A stretch of DNA of 64,000 nucleotides from Cytobacillus sp. S13-E01 (GCF_029193815.1 NZ_JARFVC010000002.1:124001-188000), one strand, 5' to 3'. Shown: positions 50,304 through 60,720, counted from the first letter of the stretch. The notes: generated by a model from the letters alone, not told the origin. Program-made: numbers and translations.

Positions 50304-50385
50304 CTTCTTTTAATATTTCGGTTTCCTAAATATTATTATAGCGAAACATTAAAAATAATGAAAGGGCAGTTTTAGTTAGGAACGA

Positions 50386-50460
50386 AAGGGTCTGACTCTC
50401 ACACGTGGTGCGCAAGTCAGACCCTTATACCATTATAGAATTAACCCGTAGCACCACGTG
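50386..50460. repeat. Overlapping alternative hairpins
   Basis: AAGGGTCTGACT (50386-50397) pairs perfectly with 50415-50426, while CACGTGGTGC (50402-50411), in its loop, pairs with 50451-50460. Both cannot form fully at once. They lie between the yojO-like stop and the MFS gene, and the first stem can serve as terminator for minus-strand transcripts. Confidence 0.6.
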
Positions 50461-50480
50461 GGCTTGCACCGTGTAGTCCG

Positions 50481-52397
50481 TCAGATACTTTTTAATAATA
50501 ATTTCTTTAACAATGGAAACAAAACTTCAGGCAATTCTTCAATATTAGACACTAAGATACTATATTTTCCGTATATATTTTGAATCGTTTTTTGTTGTCC
50601 TTCATCAATTTCTCGATTTGCTAGGAAAATGTTAATGACTTCAATTCCTCTTTTTCTTGCCTCAAGTACAGCTTCATGAGTATCTACAATCCCGTTTTGT
50701 TCATATCCAAAGGCAGCTGGCTCACCATCCGAGAAAACTAATAAAAATTTTTGATTCTCACTTCTTTGTAACAATTTTTTTGAGACGAGTCGAATTGAGT
50801 ATCCATCCCTATTATCTTCTTCAGGTTCTAGCTGCATGATTTCCGGACCACTAGACGGTTTATGTGAAGTCTGAAAGTCAATCACATAATGAAAGTAGTT
50901 TGGTTGATGTGTGGGTGTTGCATCATTTGTATCTTCCCAAAAACCAACAATTTGATGCGGAACACGAACTGCCTTTAATGCCTCATGGAATAGAATAATA
51001 CCAAGCTTTGTTTGATCCATTTTATCAAACATTGAGGCCGAACAATCAACTAATAACGAAAAGACTGCGTCTATTTGTGGCGATGTTTGATCCTTTTTAT
51101 AAAATAGTCGTGGGTTTTCGTCTGTAAGTAACCGAATTAATTTTTTGCTTAGACGACCAAAATGTAGGTCCCCACGAGGAAGATTTTTTTTATGTTCTAA
51201 TGTTTTTTGGATCATTTGTTTCAGCTTTTTTTGGTAAGAAGCTATAATAGACCTTTGTTCCTCGTATTTCTGAAGATCTTCTACAGAAGGCTTTATTGGA
51301 TATTTTAAGACAGGTACAGCAAACTTGTTTTCTTTGCCATACTGACCTGTCGAGGATCCATCAACTGATTCTCGGTTCCCATCCATCGCTTCCATTTTAG
51401 AATAATCATTTTGGGCACTCTTTTTTGCCGAGCCTTGAACGATACCTAGAGCTTGATCACCTGTGTCCCCTTCTCTAACACCCTCACCAAGTAAATTCGT
51501 TTGGCTCCCTTGCTCTAGATCAAACTGTAAGAAGCTTTTTGTTGTCGTTTTCGTCTCTTGATGCCAGGTTGGAAGCTTCTCCTCATGTATCTCTTCATCC
51601 CCTTTTTTCACATCATCTAATACATCATTATTTTTAAGCCTATCTTTTCGTTTCAAGTCGTCAAATGTCATTCCGTCTTCTATGAGGCCATAATTAAGTT
51701 CTGGTAAATGAAAGTACATATTTAACATATCTTCATCTAGCACTTCATCAAGAACCTCCACAATCCCTAATGAAATACCAATGACATCCTTTGTCGACCT
51801 AGTTTCAAAAAACTTGGTTAATTCCCTTCTTAAATAGGGAATAACCAAATCAATTTGTTTATTAATGGAAGGAATATGTTCAAGTGGCGAATCTGACGTA
51901 ATTAATAAGAAAATACCATTGAAAAGGGCGTCAGTGTTTACACTTTTTAGAATGTTAACGTTGAGCTGATCTTTAAAGTATTTTCTATAAATATCTCTTC
52001 TAATTTCAAATGACTTTTTCGTTCCAGGTCGTTCTTTTTTACATAATTCCTCAAGCCTAATGTCCTCACTCAACATGAATAACTGCTTTGCAAAGCTTTG
52101 TATTTTGTAATTCTTAATTCTTTTTATATAGTCTTGGATGTCGCTAAAGGAAGAATAGTTTTTACTACCAATACTTCGTAAAAATATATCACTTTTTAGT
52201 CCAGCTATCTTTTCTTCATCGGGTCGATTATCCCAAAAATGACTAATGAACAGTTTTGTTTGTATTGGGTCGAAGTAAGATCTATATGCATACTCAACCT
52301 CTAAATCTTCTAACTTAGAAAGCGTCTTGGCCAAATCCGATAATTCCATAAAGAGGAAGGAGTCAATTATCTTATCGTTAAATTGGATAAATTTCAT
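50481..52397 (-). CDS. yojO: VWA-domain protein, YojO-like partner of a MoxR-type ATPase
   Basis: The 638-residue protein has a helical N-terminal half and a linker rich in charged residues (about 255-350). A C-terminal von Willebrand A domain (about 440-635) has the MIDAS motif DCSASMFDKMDQT and LLVFSDGEPAAFGYEQNG. The length equals that of B. subtilis YojO (638 as I recall). It starts 9 bp after the stop of the MoxR ATPase gene. MoxR/VWA pairs act as chaperones that insert cofactors or remodel partner complexes, as CbbQ/CbbO or NorQ/NorD do; the client here is unknown. No substrate enzyme gene is adjacent. Confidence 0.85.
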   Translation of the reverse strand: MKFIQFNDKIIDSFLFMELSDLAKTLSKLEDLEVEYAYRSYFDPIQTKLFISHFWDNRPDEEKIAGLKSDIFLRSIGSKNYSSFSDIQDYIKRIKNYKIQSFAKQLFMLSEDIRLEELCKKERPGTKKSFEIRRDIYRKYFKDQLNVNILKSVNTDALFNGIFLLITSDSPLEHIPSINKQIDLVIPYLRRELTKFFETRSTKDVIGISLGIVEVLDEVLDEDMLNMYFHLPELNYGLIEDGMTFDDLKRKDRLKNNDVLDDVKKGDEEIHEEKLPTWHQETKTTTKSFLQFDLEQGSQTNLLGEGVREGDTGDQALGIVQGSAKKSAQNDYSKMEAMDGNRESVDGSSTGQYGKENKFAVPVLKYPIKPSVEDLQKYEEQRSIIASYQKKLKQMIQKTLEHKKNLPRGDLHFGRLSKKLIRLLTDENPRLFYKKDQTSPQIDAVFSLLVDCSASMFDKMDQTKLGIILFHEALKAVRVPHQIVGFWEDTNDATPTHQPNYFHYVIDFQTSHKPSSGPEIMQLEPEEDNRDGYSIRLVSKKLLQRSENQKFLLVFSDGEPAAFGYEQNGIVDTHEAVLEARKRGIEVINIFLANREIDEGQQKTIQNIYGKYSILVSNIEELPEVLFPLLKKLLLKSI

Positions 52398-52406
52398 GAG
52401 ATATCA

Positions 52407-53297
52407 TCACCCAAAAAGAGTTTCGGCTATATTTTTTATTGCTGCTTTTTCTCTTTCATCTTCTAATTTGTCAATAATTCCTCTTTGAATAGCCCTTACT
52501 GGAGGCATAAAGACAGCTAAATCACATGTGTCAATTAAAGCCCGAATCGAAGCTGCCTCTTCTGATACTTGCCCGTTTCTAACTTGAGTAATTAAGTCAG
52601 TTGACAGTGTTATAAATGCGTCTATAAGCTTTTCACTTCTAAGCTGCGTTTGTTCAACTAACACCTTTCTTAAAGTTTCACCTTGAATATAAGGAACATC
52701 AATGACAATAAATCGATTTTTAAGTGCTTCGTTAAGTGGGACAGTACCTACATATCCTTCGTTGATTGCAGCAATGACACCAAAGCTATTCTTGGCTTTG
52801 ATAATTTCTCCAGTAAAAGGATTTGTTAGCATTTTACGGTAATCTAATACGCCATTTAAAATGGGTAGAGTTTCTGGTTTTGCCATATTAATTTCATCAA
52901 TATACAATAACTGACCATTTGTCATCGCATTAATGACAGGCCCTGGGACAAACTCTATCTCCGACTTGCCATCTTTTTGACTAAGTGTTTTAAAACCTAA
53001 AAGTGCCTCTGCATCAAGGTCGATTGAACAGTTTATACTGTGCATGGGCTGATAGAAAAGATTGGATAATGTTTCTGCTAGCTTTGTTTTCCCCGATCCA
53101 GTTGGTCCTTTTAATAAAACGTTCTTACCAAGTGATAAAGCTACAATTGCATCAAATATTATGGAGTCGTCTGAAGGAGTGTAACCACCTCCACCAATTA
53201 ACAATTCATCCTCCCTTGATAGGGATTCAGATTTTCTACCTTCAATTGCTTGCTTAATATTAGTTGGTAAACCTAAAGAATCTATAGTTAATGACAT
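52407..53297 (-). CDS. yojN: MoxR-type AAA+ ATPase, YojN-like
   Basis: This is a 296-residue AAA+ ATPase of the MoxR group. Walker A is [20 protein letters not shown], Walker B is [20 protein letters not shown], and sensor 1 is [20 protein letters not shown] followed by the Arg finger in [10 protein letters not shown]. It is the first gene of the operon with the VWA protein. The product likely forms a hexameric ring driven by ATP. Such enzymes act on specific metalloenzymes in other species; the target here is unknown. Confidence 0.88.
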   Translation of the reverse strand: MSLTIDSLGLPTNIKQAIEGRKSESLSREDELLIGGGGYTPSDDSIIFDAIVALSLGKNVLLKGPTGSGKTKLAETLSNLFYQPMHSINCSIDLDAEALLGFKTLSQKDGKSEIEFVPGPVINAMTNGQLLYIDEINMAKPETLPILNGVLDYRKMLTNPFTGEIIKAKNSFGVIAAINEGYVGTVPLNEALKNRFIVIDVPYIQGETLRKVLVEQTQLRSEKLIDAFITLSTDLITQVRNGQVSEEAASIRALIDTCDLAVFMPPVRAIQRGIIDKLEDEREKAAIKNIAETLFG

Positions 53298-53420
53298 TAA
53301 TATACATATCCTTTCATTTAAACTAACCAGTTATCACCTGTATTGTACAGAAAGATAGTTGATTGTGCAAAACAGATACCTTAACAACAAATTGTTTCCT
53401 TTAGGCATAATTCTTAAATA

Positions 53421-53453
53421 CAGAAAAAGACCAGAGATGCTACAGCATCCCCA
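53421..53453 (-). terminator. Terminator of nrnB
   Basis: AGAGATGCT pairs with AGCATCCCC through two G-U pairs (about 53433-53441/53443-53451); on the minus strand TCTTTTTCTG follows. Confidence 0.65.
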
Positions 53454-53495
53454 GCCATATAGTCAATGTTTTCGACCTCAACTTGTTATTTTTTT

Positions 53496-54731
53496 CTATA
53501 TTTTCCTACTTTTATCAAGAAAGTCTAAGTAACTATTCCTCACTTCTTCTTCACTAACTTTCATGGTATCTGCTAGATGAGCAATCACTTCTTTATCAAA
53601 AGCGATTCCAGATCCATAGTTTCTTTTCACATAATGCTCTGCGTTTTCGAATGTTTCAAAGTTTTCATCAAGTAATTTCTTATTGTGTATCACGGCCCAT
53701 GGTTGATCACCTGCTTTGTGAATATTGCTAAATTCACGTTTTCTATTAACAAATAAAGTTCCTTTCTCATTCGCTTTGTTATTTAGTACATTATTATGGG
53801 CATCTCTGCGAACGGGTGCCTGGTCAAAGACGTTGACAACAAATAAATCGAAGGTCTCCTTTGTTAAAGAGGCACCAGATGCTTTTGGGTGTCCTCCACC
53901 GCCAAATTTTTTTGCAAAAGCTGAAACGTCTACGTGATCATATATCGTTCTAAATCCAAGCTTCTTAGTACCGACATTTACTAACGTTATTAAATCTAGG
54001 TGTGGGTTTTGTTTTGCTAGTGCATTACCAAGTTCAGATAAATACCGCTCTGCATGAATAACTCCAACACAATAATCATCTACAAAAGTTTGAACAAGCT
54101 GCCTATTTTTAGCATTAATATATCGTTCAATTTTCTTTTCTTCAATGTCTAAAATCATTTCTTCGGTGTCATTCAATGAAAATGTATCTTTTGTTTTCAG
54201 ACGTTCAAGCATATCTGTTTCAAATTGTTCTATATTGATAATGAAAAATAAGTCATTTAACCTTTTTGCTGCAAAGTTTTCGTTTACCTCCCATTCCCAT
54301 GTATCATATTGACGTACAAGCTCGATAAATTCCTCTAACGCCTTATTAGGGGGGATCAGTTCTTTTTCACGTAGAAACTCATAATAAAGAGAAGTTGCTG
54401 ATGTTTTTCTACCATCTTCATATTCGGGTTTTACAAAGCCCCATTGATAATCATTGAAATGCATTGCTGTTATGTGATGATCAACCATCTGAACATGATT
54501 TCCACTAGAGAATCTTTTTTCAAGTTTCTTTTCTACCTCTTCATTTACCGCGAGGTCTGTTATGTATATCTGTGCACCATTTTGTTCAGGATTTTCAATA
54601 AAGCGATCCACTCTCTCATTTAAGTTTCGATAGGAGCAATACGAAACCTCGACCTTATCACCAAAAGCGATTTTGGCTACAAGTCCACAACCTATCCCGT
54701 CTAAGTCACTGTCTGTAAATAATTTAATCAT
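53496..54731 (-). CDS. nrnB: NrnB-type DHH/DHHA1 oligoribonuclease (YngD-like)
   Basis: The 411-residue DHH-family phosphoesterase has motif I FTDSDLDGIGCG (5-16), motif III QMVDHHITAMHF and a C-terminal DHHA1 motif FGGGGHPKASGASL. NrnB (YngD, 399 aa) of B. subtilis degrades short RNA and nanoRNA with Mn2+ or Co2+; length and motifs agree with NrnB rather than NrnA. It acts in the cytoplasm on 2- to 5-mer RNA. It is a single gene whose terminator is at 53421. Confidence 0.85.
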   Translation of the reverse strand: MIKLFTDSDLDGIGCGLVAKIAFGDKVEVSYCSYRNLNERVDRFIENPEQNGAQIYITDLAVNEEVEKKLEKRFSSGNHVQMVDHHITAMHFNDYQWGFVKPEYEDGRKTSATSLYYEFLREKELIPPNKALEEFIELVRQYDTWEWEVNENFAAKRLNDLFFIINIEQFETDMLERLKTKDTFSLNDTEEMILDIEEKKIERYINAKNRQLVQTFVDDYCVGVIHAERYLSELGNALAKQNPHLDLITLVNVGTKKLGFRTIYDHVDVSAFAKKFGGGGHPKASGASLTKETFDLFVVNVFDQAPVRRDAHNNVLNNKANEKGTLFVNRKREFSNIHKAGDQPWAVIHNKKLLDENFETFENAEHYVKRNYGSGIAFDKEVIAHLADTMKVSEEEVRNSYLDFLDKSRKI

Positions 54732-54846
54732 GTGTTATATCCCCTTCCTGTACTATTATTTTCTTAATAAGTAAGGATTTTTATTACATTTTGTTTTTTA
54801 AAGAAAAAAGGACTAATTAATAGCCCCTTGTGACTTTAAATTTCAA

Positions 54847-56058
54847 TTATCCTTGTTGCTTCGAATGCTCATGCATAAGATTTGGTGATTTCAAATGACG
54901 TAAAGTATAGTATATAACTAAAAGTAATGAAATGCTACCGAATACAAGCACCATATTTTTCAAACCAATCGTGTCAAGGAAAAGACCTGTTCCTAATAAA
55001 ACAACCTGGAAAAGGACCCGATCTAACATTCCTCTAAATGAGAAGAATCGGCCATGAAATTCCTTTGGAATACGTGTTTGAAATATTGTTGCGGCAATTG
55101 GGAAGAAACAACCAAGTGCCAGACCAAAGACAGCAAATGATACTAAGGACATTATCTTTATATCTGCAAAATAAAGCGATAATTGCGAAATAGAAATAAT
55201 AAAGGTAAAAATAAACATGAGCTTCAACTGATCTTTCCCAGCAACAATGCGCTTAACGATGAATGCACCAAGCATAAAACTAATTCCCTCAGCTGTATAA
55301 AGAAGTCCTTTGATCGTAACATCATCCTGCAATTCACTAATGTTAATGACCATTAGATTAAATCCGCCAATAAATAACATAGGTATGATGGTAAGAATTA
55401 ACGTCATCATTACGATAGGTAGACCTTTTAAGATTGGGATAATTTCTTTGAACGCACCAGATTTTTTTGTTTCTTTATCCTTAGCTTTAGGTGCATTTTC
55501 CACATCTATTTTCAACATAAAGGTCGCAAGTAAAAGTAGTCCGTATGCTACCATTGAAGCTATATAAAGCGAGTTCAAACTCATTACTACCAACATAGCC
55601 CCTGCCATAGCAGTGCCAATAACCCTTGCAATTGTAGCTATATTCATGTGTACACCATTCATTTGTAGCAAATCTTTTTCCGCAACAATGATTGGAATTA
55701 AGGATTGAAGAGCTGGAAAATAAAATGCTGCCGAGAGTTGAATACTAATCATAAATAATACCATCCACCAAATGGACTGATACTCAATAGCTAAAAACAT
55801 AAACAGCACACTTACCATTCTACCCATACCAGCCATAATTAGTACTGATTTTTTATTATAGGAATCTATAATTCTTCCAGCTAAAGGAGCTACCGCAACC
55901 CCTGCAATAAGCCCTGTAATCAGAATAAGAGATTTTAAGAAATCAGATGGTACATGTTGTTGTAAGAATTCTAGGTTACCAATAATCCCAGTCCATAAAC
56001 CTAAGCCTGCAATTAATTCCCCACTTAAAAGAATCCATACATTTCGATTTTTCCACAT
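54847..56058 (-). CDS. MFS transporter, macrolide-efflux-like
   Basis: This 403-residue protein has twelve transmembrane helices. It has the two motif A-like loops after TM2 (APLAGRIIDSYNKKSVLIMA) and the TM5 region PIIVAEKDLLQMNGVHMNIA typical of the MefA/enterobactin-exporter group. It starts at the ATG at 56058 (GAGGA upstream), which gives MWKNRNVWILLSGELIAGL; earlier starts add a hydrophilic stretch without a ribosome site. Exported substrates cannot be predicted. It is a single gene. Confidence 0.85.
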   Translation of the reverse strand: MWKNRNVWILLSGELIAGLGLWTGIIGNLEFLQQHVPSDFLKSLILITGLIAGVAVAPLAGRIIDSYNKKSVLIMAGMGRMVSVLFMFLAIEYQSIWWMVLFMISIQLSAAFYFPALQSLIPIIVAEKDLLQMNGVHMNIATIARVIGTAMAGAMLVVMSLNSLYIASMVAYGLLLLATFMLKIDVENAPKAKDKETKKSGAFKEIIPILKGLPIVMMTLILTIIPMLFIGGFNLMVINISELQDDVTIKGLLYTAEGISFMLGAFIVKRIVAGKDQLKLMFIFTFIISISQLSLYFADIKIMSLVSFAVFGLALGCFFPIAATIFQTRIPKEFHGRFFSFRGMLDRVLFQVVLLGTGLFLDTIGLKNMVLVFGSISLLLVIYYTLRHLKSPNLMHEHSKQQG

Positions 56059-56189
56059 AGTTTGTTCCTCGTTCCTACGAAATCTATATATTACTAAATT
56101 ACTATACCAAGGAATTAGATATTTCGCCACGCGAATTAACTAAATTTATTTGATGTTGAAATGAAAAGTAGTAAAATTTAAAAAAGCAT

Positions 56190-56226
56190 GTAAAAAACGT
56201 TAGGATATGCATCTAATCCTAACGTT
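56190..56226 (-). terminator. Terminator of pepF paralogue 2
   Basis: AACGTTAGGAT (56197-56207) pairs with ATCCTAACGTT (56216-56226); on the minus strand a T run follows. Confidence 0.85.
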
Positions 56227-56277
56227 CGATTATTTAGACTCATTTGGTCATGTGTTTATTTACATTTTATTTTAAAA

Positions 56278-58092
56278 TTAACTTAAAATACTTTCCATAT
56301 ACATTAGTTTTTCCTCAAATACCTTAAGCGCCTCTTTAATTGGTGCTGCGGTTGTCATATCTACGCCAGCTTCTTTTAACACTTCAATTGGATAATCCGA
56401 GCAACCTGCTTTTAAAAACTGCTGATATCGTTCCACAGCAGGAGCTCCTTCTTCAAGTATCTGCTTTGAAAGTGCTGTTGCTGCACTGAACCCTGTAGCA
56501 TATTGGTACACGTAATACGTCATATAAAAATGAGGGATACGCGCCCATTCAACTTCGATTTCTTTATCGATAACAATTCCATCACCAAAATACTTTTTGT
56601 TTAAATCATAATAAAGATTAGAAAGAGTTTCAGCTGTTAATGCTTCCCCATCCCCAGCTAATACATGAATCTTATGTTCAAACTCAGCAAACAATGTTTG
56701 ACGGAATACAGTGCCAACAAAACCTTGAAGATAATTGTTTAATAGATATAGTTGTTTTGTTTGATCTGTAGTAACCTTTACTAAATAATCATTTAATAAT
56801 GCCTCATTCGCTGTCGAAGCTACTTCTGCAACGAAAATTGAGTATTTTCCATAAGGATATGGTTGGTACTTTTGCGTGTAGTAACGGTGGACATTATGCC
56901 CTAATTCGTGCGCAAGCGTAAATACATTTCTGATATTATCCTGCCAGTTCATTAATATATAAGGCTTTGCTCCATATGCTCCAGTTGAATAGGCCCCACT
57001 TCGTTTTCCAACATTCTCATATACATCAATTCTTCTATCAGAAAAAATTGTATTTAAGAGCTTTCCATATTCCTCACCTAAAGGTTTTAAACCTTCAGAC
57101 ACTAAATCTTTTGCCTCTTCAAATGAAATATTCATTTCTACATCTTTAATTAGTGGTGTAGATAAATCGTACATATGTAGTTCATCAACACCTAATACTT
57201 TTTTACGTAATGAAATATATCGTTGTAGAAGATGCAAATGATCGTTTACTGTCTCAACAAGAGTGTCATATACACTTTCAGGGATATTATTTTTATGCAA
57301 AGAAGCTTGTCGTGCGCTCTCATAGCCGTGAACGGTGGCTGAAAAATTGTCCTTCTTCACTTGGCCACTTAACGTACTTGCAAATGTATTTTTATATTTG
57401 TTATATGTTTGATTAATACCTAAAAAGGTTGCTTTTCTAATCCGACGGTCAGAACTCTCCATCAAACGCCCATATCTTCCGTGCGTGATTTCAACTTGTT
57501 CTCCATTTTCCGTCTCAACACTTGGAAACTTTAGATCCGCATTATTTAACATGCTATATGTATTTCTTGAACTGCTCGTTACATCTGCCGCCTGTGCAAG
57601 AAGTGACTCTTCCTCAGCAGTTAGCACATGCGGACGTGCACGATTAATATCCTTAATCATATGTTCATAGACTTTTAGTTCCTGATTACTCTCTATAAAA
57701 CCGAGAAGTGTTTCTTCTGGTATTGATAATAGTTCAGGAATGACGTAGGAAAAAGCTGCAGAGAACTGAGAAACTAGACTATTAATACGAGCACGTAACC
57801 CCTGATACAAGCTATTTGTTGTGTCTTGGTCATTACGCATAGATGCGTAATTTGCAAGCTGTCCTAGTTTAATGGATAGGTCATCTTGGAATTTAAATAA
57901 CTTAACTAGAATCGTAGCTGACTCGTGTAATTTCCCTTTAAAATCACTTAGTTTAGGTAGTGCTTCCCTGACAAGATTAAATTGATTTTCCCATTCCTGA
58001 TCAGTAGCAAACATATCCTCTATACGCCATGTGTATTCTTCGGGTATCTCGTTTCTTTTAGGTAGTGTTGCAAAAGTTTTAGTCTCCCTCAT
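56278..58092 (-). CDS. pepF: Oligoendopeptidase F, paralogue 2
   Basis: The 604-residue M3 zinc peptidase has the catalytic helix LAHELGHNVHRYY (His395, Glu396, His399) and the third ligand Glu in IFVAEVASTANEALLNDYL. It ends with YYVYQYATGFSAATALSKQI. It is as long as the paralogue at 39267-41081, and the active-site His has the same residue number, but its sequence is clearly different and is the more typical PepF of bacilli. AGGAGG precedes the ATG. It acts on short peptides in the cytoplasm. The upstream region 58093-58354 holds the divergent promoters only. Confidence 0.93.
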   Translation of the reverse strand: MRETKTFATLPKRNEIPEEYTWRIEDMFATDQEWENQFNLVREALPKLSDFKGKLHESATILVKLFKFQDDLSIKLGQLANYASMRNDQDTTNSLYQGLRARINSLVSQFSAAFSYVIPELLSIPEETLLGFIESNQELKVYEHMIKDINRARPHVLTAEEESLLAQAADVTSSSRNTYSMLNNADLKFPSVETENGEQVEITHGRYGRLMESSDRRIRKATFLGINQTYNKYKNTFASTLSGQVKKDNFSATVHGYESARQASLHKNNIPESVYDTLVETVNDHLHLLQRYISLRKKVLGVDELHMYDLSTPLIKDVEMNISFEEAKDLVSEGLKPLGEEYGKLLNTIFSDRRIDVYENVGKRSGAYSTGAYGAKPYILMNWQDNIRNVFTLAHELGHNVHRYYTQKYQPYPYGKYSIFVAEVASTANEALLNDYLVKVTTDQTKQLYLLNNYLQGFVGTVFRQTLFAEFEHKIHVLAGDGEALTAETLSNLYYDLNKKYFGDGIVIDKEIEVEWARIPHFYMTYYVYQYATGFSAATALSKQILEEGAPAVERYQQFLKAGCSDYPIEVLKEAGVDMTTAAPIKEALKVFEEKLMYMESILS

Positions 58093-58354
58093 ATTGATCC
58101 TCCTATAAGTCTATTTTTTAAAAGTTTACCTTTTTCCGAAAGTTTTATCAAATAATCGGGTAAGATTTTTGATTAAAGGATTAGATGATACATTTTGACT
58201 ATTATTTCAGATAATAGACTTACAATTTGTATTTTGTCTCTAATTTAAGAATTAAACCGTTTTCTATTTATTAGTTTCATTCTAATTTTAAACTTATTAA
58301 AATATGTGTTATAATTCATTGTTTAAACAATTGATAAGTTGAGGGCTATAAAAA

Positions 58355-59713
58355 ATGGAGCAAACATACAATTATAAGCAAAAATATAAACAATTTCTCA
58401 CTATTTTAATACCGATTTTAGTTACACAGCTTGGATTATTTGCGATGAACTTCTTTGATGTTATGATGTCAGGCCGTATAGGGGCTAATGACCTTGCTGG
58501 TGTGGCCATTGGATCTAGTTTATGGGTACCTGTTTTTACTGGATTAAGTGGAATACTCTTAGCTATCACACCGATTGTCGCACAATTAGTTGGAAGAAAA
58601 TACACTAAAAACGTGCCTTTTACCGTTATACAAGGTATTTATGTTTCAGTATTTATTTCCATCCTAGTAATTATCTTTGGAGCTCTTATGTTAGATCTTA
58701 TTTTAAATAAGATGAGTCTTGAGCCTGAAGTACATCGAATTGCTAAAGAGTACCTTATTGCATTATCATTTGGGATTATCCCTTTATTTGTATATACAGT
58801 TCTAAGATCTTTTATAGACGCATTAGGGCATACAAGAGTATCAATGGTTATCACTCTTATTTCTTTACCGATTAATGTTATTTTTAACTATTTGTTAATA
58901 TTTGGTAAATTAGGATTTCCACAGTTAGGTGGGGTTGGTGCAGGCTTTGCAACAGCGATTACCTATTGGTGTATTACATTTATCTCATTATTTATCATAG
59001 CCAAGCAAGTTCCTTTTACGCAATACAATATCTTTCGACGTTTTTATAAAGTTTCCTTTACTGTCTGGAAAGAAATTCTATTAATAGGTGTGCCGATTGG
59101 CTTTGCAATTTTCTTTGAAACAAGTATTTTTGCAGCAGTGACATTGTTAATGAGCTCCTTTAATACGATAACAATCGCATCACATCAAGCAGCTCTTAAT
59201 TTCGCGTCATTTTTATATATGATCCCGTTAAGTATTTCAATGGCACTGACGATTGTGATAGGGTACGAGGTTGGGTCTAACCGCCTAAGAGACGCAAGAC
59301 AATATAGTATACTAGGAATTTGGGTAGCAGTCGGGCTATCGCTAGTTTGCGCAGCTTTTATCTTTTTCTTTAGAGAACAGGTCGCTAGTATTTATACTAA
59401 GGATCCTGATGTACTCGATTTAACGAAACAGTTTTTAGTGTATGCGATTTTCTTTCAACTTTCTGATGCAATTGCAGCACCTATTCAAGGGGCGCTTCGA
59501 GGATATAAAGATGTTAACACAACGTTTTTTATGGCATTCATTTCTTTTTGGATAATAGGCTTACCTGTTGGGGTAATAATAGCAACCTACACTTCTTTCG
59601 GTGCTTTTGGTTACTGGATTGGTTTGATAGCTGGTCTAGCAGTGGGAGCTATTGGTTTATCAGGTAGGTTGATTTTCATTCAAAAACAAGCAAGAGCGGA
59701 AGCTAAAAGTTAA
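58355..59713 (+). CDS. MATE-family multidrug efflux pump (NorM-like)
   Basis: The 452-residue membrane protein has twelve helices in two bundles. The start LIPILVTQLGLFAMNFFDVM with MSGRIGANDLAGVAIGSSLW is the usual MATE N-terminus, and the pseudo-symmetry repeats in the second half (LIGVPIGFAIFFETSIFAAV). MATE pumps export cationic drugs and dyes in exchange for Na+ or H+. GAGGG precedes the ATG. A terminator follows 14 bp after the stop. The precise substrate is unknown. Confidence 0.9.
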   Translation: MEQTYNYKQKYKQFLTILIPILVTQLGLFAMNFFDVMMSGRIGANDLAGVAIGSSLWVPVFTGLSGILLAITPIVAQLVGRKYTKNVPFTVIQGIYVSVFISILVIIFGALMLDLILNKMSLEPEVHRIAKEYLIALSFGIIPLFVYTVLRSFIDALGHTRVSMVITLISLPINVIFNYLLIFGKLGFPQLGGVGAGFATAITYWCITFISLFIIAKQVPFTQYNIFRRFYKVSFTVWKEILLIGVPIGFAIFFETSIFAAVTLLMSSFNTITIASHQAALNFASFLYMIPLSISMALTIVIGYEVGSNRLRDARQYSILGIWVAVGLSLVCAAFIFFFREQVASIYTKDPDVLDLTKQFLVYAIFFQLSDAIAAPIQGALRGYKDVNTTFFMAFISFWIIGLPVGVIIATYTSFGAFGYWIGLIAGLAVGAIGLSGRLIFIQKQARAEAKS

Positions 59714-59726
59714 GTGGAGAATCAGC

Positions 59727-59757
59727 CAAAATGGCTGATTTTTTTTAATTCAGTGAG
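59727..59757 (+). terminator. Terminator of the MATE pump gene
   Basis: AATCAGCCA pairs with TGGCTGATT (59721-59729/59733-59741), followed by a T run. Confidence 0.9.
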
Positions 59758-59763
59758 ACAAAC

Positions 59764-60597
59764 CTATTTGTTAATTAACTCGTACAGAAACTTTATCTCG
59801 TCTTTATGTGAAAATTCGTTCGACGATGGTGTTTCAAGAATCATTGGTATGTCTTTTACAATTGGAGATAGAATAAACTCTTTCATTTGTTCTACGGTAA
59901 TGCATCCATTATGAATATTAGCATGACGATCTCGCATTGATTTTGTAGGATACATGGAATTATTTAGATGAATAGCCTCAAGATTTGAAAAATAGTCTAA
60001 TTCTATCCCAATATCCTCAATTTCTTCCCAGTTCACTCCAGTCCATACACCACTAGCAAATACATGGCAAGTATCTAAACAAAAGCCAATTTTTTCTGGA
60101 TAATCCGATAATGAGCGTACTTGTACAAGTTCTTCTAAAGTTGTCCCCATTGGTCCGCTTTTCCCTGCATTGTTTTCAATTAAAATTTTACTAGGACCTT
60201 TCCACTCTGAAAGAACATTGTTTAAAATATCTATCATCCACTTATACCCTTCTAATGGATCCTTCTCATTTTTTGACACACCAAAATGGACAACAACACC
60301 TATTGATCCACACGCGTTTGCAATTACCAAATCATTCCGGATGGAAGCCACCATATCAGCTGATTTACTCATAGGCACAGCTAGATTTGTTGCATAAGGT
60401 GTATGAGCAATCGTTTCTATATTATTCTCTTTACAATACTCGTAACAGAGTTTTGCGTCGTTTACGTCTAGGGCTTTGATTGACAAGCTCCTTGGGTTCT
60501 TTGGGAAGTATTGAAAAGCTTTTGCACCTATTTTTTTTGCTTCTTTTGCAGCAGCATAAAATCCATTACGGATACTAATATGACTTCCAAATTTCAT
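59764..60597 (-). CDS. nfo: Deoxyribonuclease IV (AP endonuclease, Nfo family)
   Basis: The 277-residue enzyme cleaves DNA 5' of abasic sites. It begins MKFGSHISIRNGFYAAAKEA, and the metal ligands appear in VVVHFGVS, ILIENNAGKSGPMGTTLEEL, GFCLDTCHVFASG, IHLNNSM, DRHANIHNG and MILETPSS (His, Glu, Asp and His of the three-zinc site). I set the start at the ATG at 60597 with GGAGGATAAT upstream. It is close in size to B. subtilis YqfS/Nfo (297). It is a single gene. Confidence 0.92.
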   Translation of the reverse strand: MKFGSHISIRNGFYAAAKEAKKIGAKAFQYFPKNPRSLSIKALDVNDAKLCYEYCKENNIETIAHTPYATNLAVPMSKSADMVASIRNDLVIANACGSIGVVVHFGVSKNEKDPLEGYKWMIDILNNVLSEWKGPSKILIENNAGKSGPMGTTLEELVQVRSLSDYPEKIGFCLDTCHVFASGVWTGVNWEEIEDIGIELDYFSNLEAIHLNNSMYPTKSMRDRHANIHNGCITVEQMKEFILSPIVKDIPMILETPSSNEFSHKDEIKFLYELINK

Positions 60598-60720
60598 AAG
60601 AAATATTATCCTCCGAACATAAGAATTCCTACAATTGTTATATTGTGCAAATTGATTAGATCTATTCCGCATGAATAATTTGCCGTAAATGGGAAAACTA
60701 TTCTAAGTGGGGGTGGAAAT

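Noticed and set aside
50481-53297. Defence system based on the MoxR/VWA pair
   Set aside because: No third component such as a phosphatase, kinase or vWA-coupled effector is adjacent, and the pair matches the housekeeping yojN-yojO arrangement.
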